From: M55B112 sp040880545
Lineage (GTDB): Bacteria; Bacteroidota; Bacteroidia; Bacteroidales; GCA-2748055
Direction: 5' to 3'
Length of the DNA stretch: 5,064 nucleotides
Assembly: GCA_040880545.1 (NCBI GenBank)
Contig: JBBDIE010000071.1
Location: 1-5,064 of the forward strand
In this document: positions 1 through 5,064 of the stretch, in pieces
Position numbering within the stretch: the stretch's first letter is position 1
Layout: each line of letters starts with the position of its first letter
Position numbers and translations under genes: made by a program
The notes under the pieces: model-generated
Seen by the model: the letters and a program-made list of their open reading frames with translations, nothing else
Told to the model about the DNA's origin: nothing
The model's database searches: none

Positions 1-46
1 CTGGCATATTTTCAATTGATTTTTGGACTTTCTGTTTTGTAAGCAT
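1..46 (-). CDS. 5' end of a small unidentified gene, cut by the left edge
   Basis: Only the first 15 codons are in the window (MLTKQKVQKSIENMP), so the product cannot be named. The ATG at 46-44 is chosen because an AGGAA ribosome binding site (minus strand, 55-51) lies 4 bases upstream of it and a Bacteroidota-type promoter element lies just beyond that. The start is polar and lysine-rich with no signal peptide, so a cytoplasmic protein is likely. Short Bacteroidota proteins beginning in this way ('TKQ..lksIe.mP') are often antitoxin-like partners of RelE/ParE-type toxins; that is a resemblance over very few residues and should be treated as a guess. The gene is co-oriented with the fibre-like gene upstream and separated from its stop codon by 65 bases. 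Confidence 0.55.
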   Translation of the reverse strand, partial: MLTKQKVQKSIENMP

Positions 47-50
47 CTTT

Positions 51-55
51 TTCCT
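51..55 (-). promoter_or_regulatory. Ribosome binding site of the left-edge gene
   Basis: The minus strand reads AGGAA followed by AAAG and then ATG. This is the only recognisable Shine-Dalgarno-like site ahead of any of the three genes here, and it supports the start at 46. Confidence 0.5.
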
Positions 56-62
56 ATTATAA

Positions 63-70
63 CAAAGATA
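63..70 (-). promoter_or_regulatory. Bacteroidota-type -7 promoter element (TATCTTTG)
   Basis: The minus strand reads TATCTTTG, an exact match to the TAnnTTTG -7 consensus of the primary sigma factor of Bacteroidota. It ends 16 bases before the ATG of the left-edge gene, so the leader would be short. No good TTTG -33 element is present at the expected 19-21 base spacing: the nearest TTTG is 27 bases upstream, and a TTTA lies 17 bases upstream. A TATAAT at 61-56 on the same strand also resembles a classical -10 box, but it is very close to the start codon. If real, this promoter lets the left-edge gene be transcribed independently of the fibre-like gene. Confidence 0.4.
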
Positions 71-93
71 GCTAATTTATGGATTGCTAAATC

Positions 94-112
94 GAAGCAA
101 ACCATTTGCTCC
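94..112 (-). terminator. Possible weak terminator hairpin at the end of the fibre-like gene
   Basis: On the minus strand GGAGCAAA-TGG-TTTGCTTC folds into an 8-bp stem (one G-U pair) with a 3-base loop, starting on the last base of the TAG stop codon. The six inner pairs AGCAAA/TTTGCT are perfect. The stem is AT-rich and the following bases (GATTTAG) are not a true U-run, so it may be a weak or factor-assisted terminator, or chance. Confidence 0.3.
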
Positions 113-2151
113 TATTCCCCTATAAGACGCTCCAGCCTTATAAGGCGTTCTTCCAAAGCCACTATCTTAGCCTCCTTTTCATGCAGTTCCCTTTGCTGCT
201 CCTTTATAGCTTCTACAAGAACTGCGGTTAAATTACTGTAGGAAACACTCTGAGTACCGTCAGGTCCTGCCTTTACGAGTTCAGGAATCTGCGCATGCAC
301 CTCCTGGGCGATCAGTCCAATATGTACATCTTCATCAAAACCCGGTAAGGTTCTGGCTTCTCTGTTCCACTTATAGGATACACCCCGAAGTTTCAGCACC
401 TTCGCTAATGCATTCTCAATGGGTTCAATTTCTGTTTTAAGCCTGCTGTCCGATCCCTGCCACGTACCTGTGGTATAGGCTTGTCCATGTACATACAGCG
501 CATAATCCGGATCAGCACTTCCATTTATCCCTACAATACTATTGAAAGTCAGCTGTTTCATCGAAAAATCTCCCCAGATAAGGGGGGGGTCTGTTGATGA
601 ATTGGCAATATATAGTTTATTGCTTCCGGTTTCGCTTGACCCTGCACCATTTCCAATGAATACATTTGATGATCCTGTGGAATTCATTCCTGAATATGCA
701 CCGACAAATGTATTCAGATTCCCGCTTACATTTTTTTCACCTGAATAGGACCCTATGTATGTGTTCTGACTCGATTCACTTCTGTTCCCGGCATAAAAAC
801 CAACATTGGTATTTAAGACACCATGGATATTCGCACGTCCCGAAAAAGTCCCGTTAGAGGTGTTCGCCCATCCGTCTGTATTGTGCTCTCCGGCAAGGTT
901 CCCGATATATGTATTGTCAGATCCGATTGTGTTGTGATATCCGGCAGAATTTCCAACGAAGAGATTGGTCCAGCCTGAATCATTACTAAATCCGGCATTA
1001 TTACCGATAAACACATTCAGCGAGCCGTAGGAGAGATAATAGGGCTCATATTGTATCGCTCCCTTGTTATTGTAACCAGCATTTTTGCCAATAAAAACAT
1101 TCTGAAGCCCCAGTGTATTGCTATACCCGCTTTGATATCCGATAAATACATTGTCACTCCCTTCTGTAAGATTTTTTGCAGCTTCGTACCCCAGAACAGA
1201 ATTATACTTTCCGCTGCTAATATTCTCGCCTGCATTCTGTCCGATAAAATAGTTATCCTGGGTAAGAGTCATAAAATTGACAGTTCCTGATTTTGAATTA
1301 TTATATCCTCCAACAGCAAATCCTCCCTTGACCCCTTTTGCCGGACTTTCATTGATATACATCCTTATACTGTCATCAGATATCCGCAGGAAATCACTTG
1401 CCGAGACTTTTGAATTGTTATAGCCACCAACTGCAAATCCACCCTTTACCCCTTTTGTATCCCCGGTGTTGATATACATTCGGATACTGTCAGGAGTTAT
1501 TCTCAGGAATTCATTCTGTGTACCTTTGCTGCTGTTATAACCTCCAACTGCGAATCCACCTTTGACTCCCTTTATTTCTGATGTATCCACAAATACCCAG
1601 ACCATATCCTCATACACCGCGAAAGCTACTGAACCATCGGAGCGTTTTACCTCAAACAGAGCTTCTCCCTCTTCCGCTACCTGATTCGCCTGAACTGAAA
1701 AATTGCCTGCAGCATTTTTTGCCGAATGGGCAAACCGGGCAAGAGGCACCATCTGTAAAGGAGAACTACCCATATCCTGGAATTCATTTTCTGCTTTTAG
1801 CAGTACATTCAGGTAATACTGTTCGTTTGACCAGTCAATTTCTCCAAAGGAGGTAAGCGTACCGGACAGGTTGTATCCTGCTTCTCCACCTATTATGAGA
1901 GAGAAAAGGCCAAACCTGTTTGTTTCAACATCCTGATCTTCCTGCCATACTATTGTTCCTGTTGAACTTCCTGACCGTACCATGCTTCTTATTACCAGAG
2001 ACTGATTACTTAGCGGTGATCCTGATATATCCCTTGCAACAGCCTGGTACGTGAAGCCGGATTGAGGCTGACCGTAGATTGATGAGAAGGTACACAGGGC
2101 AACGATTACAAAATACCCCGAAACTCGAAAATTTCTTCTTAACGTTTTCAT
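112..2151 (-). CDS. Secreted fibre-like repeat protein with C-terminal S74 chaperone domain
   Basis: This is a complete 679-residue protein, probably a trimeric extracellular or surface fibre; its ligand is unknown. Residues 1-27 are a signal peptide (basic start, hydrophobic core 13-23, likely cut near SIYG-QPQ). Residues 28-147 match the beta-rich leader domain frequent in Bacteroidota repeat proteins (FTYQAVARD at 33-41, WQED at 69-72, SPLQMVPLA at 130-138). Residues 160-190 form a short strand-rich unit (ALFEVKRSDGS). Residues 194-287 hold three 39-residue repeats, and residues 300-516 a 17-residue-period solenoid. Residues about 567-650 are an S74 (endosialidase-type) intramolecular chaperone: SDSRLK at 567-572 carries the Ser and Lys expected for self-cleavage before S567, followed by HIGLIAQEV at 610-618 and VSYSNLTAVLVEAIKEQQ at 636-653. 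Residues 650-677 form a coiled coil. No phage genes flank it, so a host adhesin-like role is more likely than a tail fibre. There is no Shine-Dalgarno site, which is normal in this phylum; the start is fixed by the signal peptide directly behind it. Confidence 0.9.
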   Translation of the reverse strand: MKTLRRNFRVSGYFVIVALCTFSSIYGQPQSGFTYQAVARDISGSPLSNQSLVIRSMVRSGSSTGTIVWQEDQDVETNRFGLFSLIIGGEAGYNLSGTLTSFGEIDWSNEQYYLNVLLKAENEFQDMGSSPLQMVPLARFAHSAKNAAGNFSVQANQVAEEGEALFEVKRSDGSVAFAVYEDMVWVFVDTSEIKGVKGGFAVGGYNSSKGTQNEFLRITPDSIRMYINTGDTKGVKGGFAVGGYNNSKVSASDFLRISDDSIRMYINESPAKGVKGGFAVGGYNNSKSGTVNFMTLTQDNYFIGQNAGENISSGKYNSVLGYEAAKNLTEGSDNVFIGYQSGYSNTLGLQNVFIGKNAGYNNKGAIQYEPYYLSYGSLNVFIGNNAGFSNDSGWTNLFVGNSAGYHNTIGSDNTYIGNLAGEHNTDGWANTSNGTFSGRANIHGVLNTNVGFYAGNRSESSQNTYIGSYSGEKNVSGNLNTFVGAYSGMNSTGSSNVFIGNGAGSSETGSNKLYIANSSTDPPLIWGDFSMKQLTFNSIVGINGSADPDYALYVHGQAYTTGTWQGSDSRLKTEIEPIENALAKVLKLRGVSYKWNREARTLPGFDEDVHIGLIAQEVHAQIPELVKAGPDGTQSVSYSNLTAVLVEAIKEQQRELHEKEAKIVALEERLIRLERLIGE
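582..589 (-). repeat. C8 homopolymer tract inside the fibre-like gene
   Basis: Eight consecutive C on the coding strand span codons 521-524 (Asp-Pro-Pro-Leu), between the last solenoid turn and the S74 domain. Losing one C gives a TGA after ten codons counted from Asp521; gaining one C gives a TAG after seventeen codons. Either change would remove the whole S74 domain and coiled coil. It is the longest homopolymer I see in the window. It could be a slippage site or a sequencing-sensitive spot; the present length keeps the frame open. Confidence 0.9.
604..1254 (-). repeat. Solenoid region: about thirteen 17-residue (51-base) repeats
   Basis: Residues 300-516 of the fibre-like protein repeat the pattern N-[VTL]-[FY]-[IV]-G-x-x-[AS]-G-x-x-N-x-x-G-x-x. 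Repeat starts are at residues 300, 317, 334, 351, 379, 396, 413, 430, 447, 463, 480, 496 and 511, so the period is 17 with two turns of 16 and a shorter 15-residue step at the end. One turn (351-378) carries an 11-residue insertion rich in Tyr (around YEPYYLSYG). The pattern resembles left-handed beta-roll head domains of trimeric autotransporter adhesins (YadA-like), although those usually have shorter turns. A stacked beta solenoid ending in a chaperone is a coherent fibre design; the fold itself is inferred. Confidence 0.8.
1291..1572 (-). repeat. Three tandem 39-residue (117-base) repeats in the fibre-like gene
   Basis: Copies begin at residues 194, 233 and 272, each opening with the identical 13 residues KGVKGGFAVGGYN. 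The first two copies continue through [SN]SK, a variable stretch, FLRI, a short linker and DSIRMYIN; the third is only conserved to residue 287 and then passes into the solenoid. The spacing is exactly 39 residues each time. The core is identical in protein but differs in codons, so these are not fresh duplications. Confidence 0.9.
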
Positions 2152-2187
2152 TGCTGTTCAATTTTGTATTTGTATTCAGAATTTGTT

Positions 2188-2196
2188 CAAAATATA
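2188..2196 (-). promoter_or_regulatory. Possible -7-like element for the fibre-like gene
   Basis: The minus strand reads TATATTTTG, which fits TAnnTTTG only if one extra T is allowed. It ends 36 bases before the ATG, a sensible leader length. A TTTG lies 10 bases upstream, too close for the normal -33 spacing. This is a weak candidate only. Confidence 0.25.
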
Positions 2197-2259
2197 TCAT
2201 TAAAATCAAATTGAATGCAGGGTACCATCAGGGTTTACAAGTAGAACTTTCACTGTTAT

Positions 2260-2279
2260 ATCACCCTTCCGAGGGTGAT
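2260..2279. repeat. Perfect 8-bp hairpin, ATCACCCT-TCCG-AGGGTGAT
   Basis: A perfect inverted repeat with 8-bp arms and a 4-base loop lies 108 bases upstream of the fibre-like gene start. It sits between two divergent promoters and lacks a following T-run, so a normal intrinsic terminator is unlikely. It could be an operator for a dimeric regulator or a structured leader of the minus-strand transcript; nothing here decides between these. Confidence 0.6.
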
Positions 2280-2464
2280 TGATGCAGCTTTATACTTTAA
2301 TGTTAAGGGAGACAGCAATATAACAAATTATGATCACAATAAAAAATCAGCTTAAAACAAAGAAATATTTAACTTAACAAACTGCTCCTTTGGTACAGGA
2401 AATGGGGAGTATTATAGTCAGGCAGCATTTCGAACATTATTGTTGGCGATTAATGGAATGGTAA

Positions 2465-2481
2465 CAGATGGTTAACATCTG
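2465..2481. promoter_or_regulatory. Operator-like dyad CAGATG-N5-CATCTG
   Basis: Two perfect 6-base inverted arms are separated by GTTAA, and the sequence TGGTTAA occurs twice (at 2469 and 2480), overlapping the dyad. It lies 127 bases upstream of the plus-strand start, where a regulator could act. No regulator gene is present in the window, so its role is a guess. Confidence 0.3.
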
Positions 2482-2544
2482 GTTAATCAAACTTATTTAA
2501 ATTGTGCAATGCATATAGGTTCAAAATGCATTTTTATCATCGAA

Positions 2545-2562
2545 AGGGATAGTATTGTCCCT
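2545..2562 (+). repeat. Small hairpin near the start of the plus-strand gene
   Basis: AGGGATA-GTAT-TGTCCCT forms a 7-bp stem with one G-U pair and a 4-base loop, ending 46 bases before the ATG. Its right arm is part of a direct repeat, GTATTGT at 2552-2558 and 2563-2569 (11-base step). It could be a 5'-leader hairpin or a protein-binding site close to one helical turn apart; chance is possible in AT-rich DNA. Confidence 0.35.
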
Positions 2563-2608
2563 GTATTGTGATGAAACCAACGATTGCCAAAATATTTTAA
2601 TTGACCCC

Positions 2609-5064
2609 ATGAACCCTTTACGTAGAAAGATTTCGTTACTCTCGCTCATTCTTCTTGTTTTTTCAGCTCATTCTCATTCAGCGAATATAGTTCGCCCCTG
2701 GCGCTCAACAACAGCGATTGTGTTGACAGGTGAAAACTTCGAGGTTTGGTTCAATGCGGATAACGGGCAGACGGTTCATGCCGTCCAGATCGAAGGTCCC
2801 TACAAATCTGTGAATTGTGTATTTTCTGCAATTTCAGGGGATTGGGAATATGATCCCTTATCAGGAAACCGGTACAACACTAAAATTACGGTGGAGGTAC
2901 CAGTCGATGCACCATCTGATCGCTACGACCTGGTATTGAAAACTACCTCGGATGATGTCATTTCCTACGGAGGAGTGAAGGTTCTGAAGGAGTACAAGGA
3001 GGACTATTATATCATGCATATTTCGGATGGTCATCTTTACCAGTATGGGTATGATACAAATACCTTGCTGGCCAGGAAAACAGCCATGATCAACATGGCA
3101 AATATAATGGACTGCCAGATGATCATTGAGACAGGAGACAATATGTACAATGTCAGGAACCACCCCGAAAGAGAAGTGATCTATTTCCAGGGTAACGAAG
3201 AAGAGGGTATCATGGGAATGGCAGATGCCACGGCTGCTACTTTCCTGGTGCCTGGCGACCATGATGCACATACCGGCAATGACTGGCCACAGGCAACGGT
3301 CCAGGTAAATTCCGATTTTTTCAATGATTACTGGGGAATGCAGAATTCAAATTTCAAATATGGCAACGGCTGCTTTATGATGCTGAACAACGCATGGGCC
3401 GTATCTGAATCCAGTGGCGGCGTGCACCAGTATGAGGCCGATGATGCTGTGGCCTGGCTGCTCGGGGAGGGGACAGGCGGAAATTTCTTTGTGACAGCAG
3501 GGCATTGTTATAATAAGCTGCATGAGTTCATCGATGATTCACAACCTCTGGATCTCGTCCTGGCAGGAGATAAACACCATATCCGGACGGATAATCCTTA
3601 CAGGTTCGATGACGGCAGTCCCGAGGTTGCCTATATTGCAGGTTCCATCAGGGATCATTTCGAGTTTAATTTGTTCCGCGTAAATAACGAAACAGGTACA
3701 TACACTCCCGTTTCAGGAACAAATGCAGTAGTTGAGGTGCTGCAAAGTGGAAATCAGGATGACCGGGAGACATGGGTGCCGAATCTCACACTTGAATTCC
3801 TGAACGATAACGATGGCAGCTCCTTTGAAAATACTGCCACGATAACAAATAAGTTCGACTTTCCGGTCCTCGGGGCGAAAATACGGTTCATCATGCTCCG
3901 TGGATTTGAATTCAGGGTAGACAACGGCACCATCAGCCAGGAATTTGATGGCGATGCATACCGTGTAATTGATGTTACCCTGAATGTTGCAGCCAACAGT
4001 TCCAAACAGGTATATGTGGGAGATGCCGACCAGTGTCCTGATGATCCCGATAAAACCGAACCGGGATTGTGCGGCTGCGGTGTGCCGGAAGGGACATGCG
4101 AGACATCGGCATTGATCGTTAACAGCGGCTCAGGAGATGGCGATTATTATCCGTATGAAAGCGTGTCAATTGTGGCGGATGGGGCTGCAGAAGGGGAGGT
4201 GTTTGACTCCTGGGTGATCGTGTCAGGGGATCCGCTTATTGCGGAAACTGAGGACCCGGAAACAGTGCTGGTCCTGCAGGGAAGCCCCGCAGAGATTACC
4301 GCAACTTATGCAGGAATCCCGCTTGTGAATGAAGCCTCGTTTGTGTCCCAATTCATTCCGCCGCTGACACCCGGTGAAGATGCTACCGTGCAACTGACCA
4401 TGCGGAATACGGGAACAACTTCATGGACAAAAGCCAGGGGATATGGGTTGGGAAGCCAGTATCCGCCTGATAATAAAACATGGGGTCTGGCACTTGTCGA
4501 CATGGCCGCATCTGACAGCATCCTTCCCGGGGAAGAAAAAACATTCTACTTTGAAATAACGGCTCCGGCGACGGATGATGCCTATGATTTTCAATGGCAG
4601 ATGATGCAGGCCGACAGCGGATGGTTCGGGGAGACTTCCTTTCATCAGATCATCAGGTTGACAAGCAGCAGTGCGTATCTGGACGACTGTGATCAGTCTA
4701 CTGCCTGGAAAACATCTGGTACACTGCAGATGAACAGCACCGACAAAATGCAAGGCAGTAATTGCCTGGAGTATACCGGTGGTGGTACCGATGAATTCAA
4801 GAAAATTTTCTCTTCACCATATAATACCAGGGGATCGGAAGCGGGCAGTATGTTACAGTTCTGGTATTTTGTATCTGACGTTTCAAAATTGCAAGGATCC
4901 AACCAGGTGGAGTTGGGAAGTGCAGGAAAACCCGATACGGATGAATACAACTGGAGGTTGGAAGGATTAACCAACGGCTGGAACTATATACGCCTGCCGA
5001 TCAGTGAAGCAGGAAAATTGGGAAATCCTGATTTAAGCAAAATCAACTGGTTCCGTTTGTATAG
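2609..5064 (+). CDS. Secreted modular metallophosphoesterase-like protein, 3' end outside window
   Basis: The frame is open for 818 codons to the right edge. ATG 2609 is the only in-frame ATG after the in-frame TAG at 2516, and a signal peptide follows it (RRK at 5-7, hydrophobic 8-20, cut near residues 20-25). Residues about 26-131 form a beta domain. Residues 134-345 form a calcineurin-type metallophosphoesterase domain: SDGH at 139-142 (D140, H142), TGDN at 175-178, GDHD at 216-219 (family norm GNHD/E), AGH at 297-299, GDKHH at 320-324 (norm GHxH). Residues 346-471 are beta-rich. Residues 474-497 form a four-Cys linker (C476, C488, C490, C497; CPDDPDKTEPG). Residues 500-569 resemble an InlB-type repeat (YYPYESVSIVAD, FDSW). 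Residues 574-680 are an FW/NBR1-like Ig domain with Trp 606, 625, 663 and 672. From residue 690 a carbohydrate-binding-like module begins (DEFKKIF, LQFWYFVSD, NGWNYIRLP). It is probably extracellular; a sorting domain for type IX secretion may lie beyond the edge. Activity and substrate are uncertain because two motifs are altered. Confidence 0.85.
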   Translation, partial: MNPLRRKISLLSLILLVFSAHSHSANIVRPWRSTTAIVLTGENFEVWFNADNGQTVHAVQIEGPYKSVNCVFSAISGDWEYDPLSGNRYNTKITVEVPVDAPSDRYDLVLKTTSDDVISYGGVKVLKEYKEDYYIMHISDGHLYQYGYDTNTLLARKTAMINMANIMDCQMIIETGDNMYNVRNHPEREVIYFQGNEEEGIMGMADATAATFLVPGDHDAHTGNDWPQATVQVNSDFFNDYWGMQNSNFKYGNGCFMMLNNAWAVSESSGGVHQYEADDAVAWLLGEGTGGNFFVTAGHCYNKLHEFIDDSQPLDLVLAGDKHHIRTDNPYRFDDGSPEVAYIAGSIRDHFEFNLFRVNNETGTYTPVSGTNAVVEVLQSGNQDDRETWVPNLTLEFLNDNDGSSFENTATITNKFDFPVLGAKIRFIMLRGFEFRVDNGTISQEFDGDAYRVIDVTLNVAANSSKQVYVGDADQCPDDPDKTEPGLCGCGVPEGTCETSALIVNSGSGDGDYYPYESVSIVADGAAEGEVFDSWVIVSGDPLIAETEDPETVLVLQGSPAEITATYAGIPLVNEASFVSQFIPPLTPGEDATVQLTMRNTGTTSWTKARGYGLGSQYPPDNKTWGLALVDMAASDSILPGEEKTFYFEITAPATDDAYDFQWQMMQADSGWFGETSFHQIIRLTSSSAYLDDCDQSTAWKTSGTLQMNSTDKMQGSNCLEYTGGGTDEFKKIFSSPYNTRGSEAGSMLQFWYFVSDVSKLQGSNQVELGSAGKPDTDEYNWRLEGLTNGWNYIRLPISEAGKLGNPDLSKINWFRLY

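Larger units (their letters stand above)
2152..2608. other. AT-rich divergent intergenic region
   Basis: This 457-base gap separates the two large divergent genes and must hold both promoters. It is visibly more AT-rich than the flanking genes. I find no convincing coding frame, RNA gene or mobile-element end. Its visible structure is a -7-like element facing the fibre-like gene, a perfect 8-bp hairpin (2260-2279), a 6-bp dyad overlapping two TGGTTAA copies (2465-2481), and a short hairpin with a GTATTGT direct repeat (2545-2569) close to the plus-strand start. I see no clear TAnnTTTG element for the plus-strand gene. Confidence 0.7.

Noticed and set aside
813..1235. Two further minus-strand frames in another phase of the fibre-like gene
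   Set aside because: They follow from the regular 51-base repeat, which keeps an alternative frame open; their residues do not form any known pattern.
1051..1290. Plus-strand frame of 79 codons inside the fibre-like gene
   Set aside because: Antisense shadow of the solenoid repeat, without its own start signals.
604..1572. Tandem repeats considered as a CRISPR array
   Set aside because: The periods (51 and 117 bases) are multiples of three, the repeats are coding and diverged at synonymous sites, and there are no identical direct repeats with unique spacers.
112..2151. Assignment as a prophage tail fibre because of the S74 domain
   Set aside because: The protein has a signal peptide and a leader domain typical of exported Bacteroidota proteins, and no phage structural genes are adjacent in the window.
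2185..2527. GTTCAAAAT occurring twice (2185-2193 and 2519-2527) in the intergenic region
   Set aside because: A 9-base match in AT-rich DNA is easily chance, the flanks do not match, and the copies are in the same rather than mirrored orientation relative to the divergent genes.
2861..3271. A 136-codon open frame on the minus strand
   Set aside because: It lies wholly antisense to the metallophosphoesterase domain, whose motifs are clear on the plus strand; its own translation is His/Cys-rich, without a recognisable domain or ribosome binding site.
4306..4974. Three overlapping minus-strand frames of 71-110 codons
   Set aside because: They are antisense to the FW and binding modules of the plus-strand gene, overlap each other, and show no family features.

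Overview
The window looks like a chromosomal piece of a Bacteroidota (Bacteroidetes) genome. Three things suggest this: a secreted fibre-like protein that opens with the 'TYQAVARD' leader domain common in that phylum and ends in an S74 intramolecular-chaperone domain; a large secreted multidomain metallophosphoesterase-like protein with a 'CPDDPDKTEPG' motif and carbohydrate-binding-type modules; and weak ribosome binding sites with a TAnnTTTG-type promoter element ahead of the left-edge gene. The phylum is inferred from family knowledge; no RNA or marker gene is present.

Layout. Positions 1-46 (minus) hold the first 15 codons of a small gene that runs off the left edge, with an AGGAA ribosome binding site and a TATCTTTG promoter element just upstream. 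Positions 112-2151 (minus) hold a complete 679-residue gene: signal peptide, beta-sandwich leader domain, three copies of a 39-residue repeat, a solenoid of about thirteen 17-residue turns, an S74 self-cleaving chaperone domain and a C-terminal coiled coil. Positions 2152-2608 are an AT-rich divergent intergenic region with three small dyads and no convincing gene. Positions 2609-5064 (plus) hold an open frame of at least 818 codons that runs off the right edge. It encodes a signal peptide, an N-terminal beta domain, a calcineurin-type metallophosphoesterase domain with altered metal-site motifs, a beta domain, a four-cysteine linker, an InlB-like repeat domain, a four-tryptophan (FW/NBR1-like) Ig domain and a carbohydrate-binding-like module.

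Function. The two large genes are divergent and both products appear to be exported, but nothing in the sequence ties them into one pathway. The fibre-like protein is probably a trimeric surface or extracellular fibre. The plus-strand protein is probably an extracellular or surface enzyme, or enzyme-derived binding protein, with glycan-binding modules. No mobile element, CRISPR array, tRNA or rRNA was seen. I do not see a clearly new multi-gene system. The points most worth a second look are a C8 tract that could switch the S74 domain on and off by slippage, and the altered metallophosphoesterase active-site motifs.
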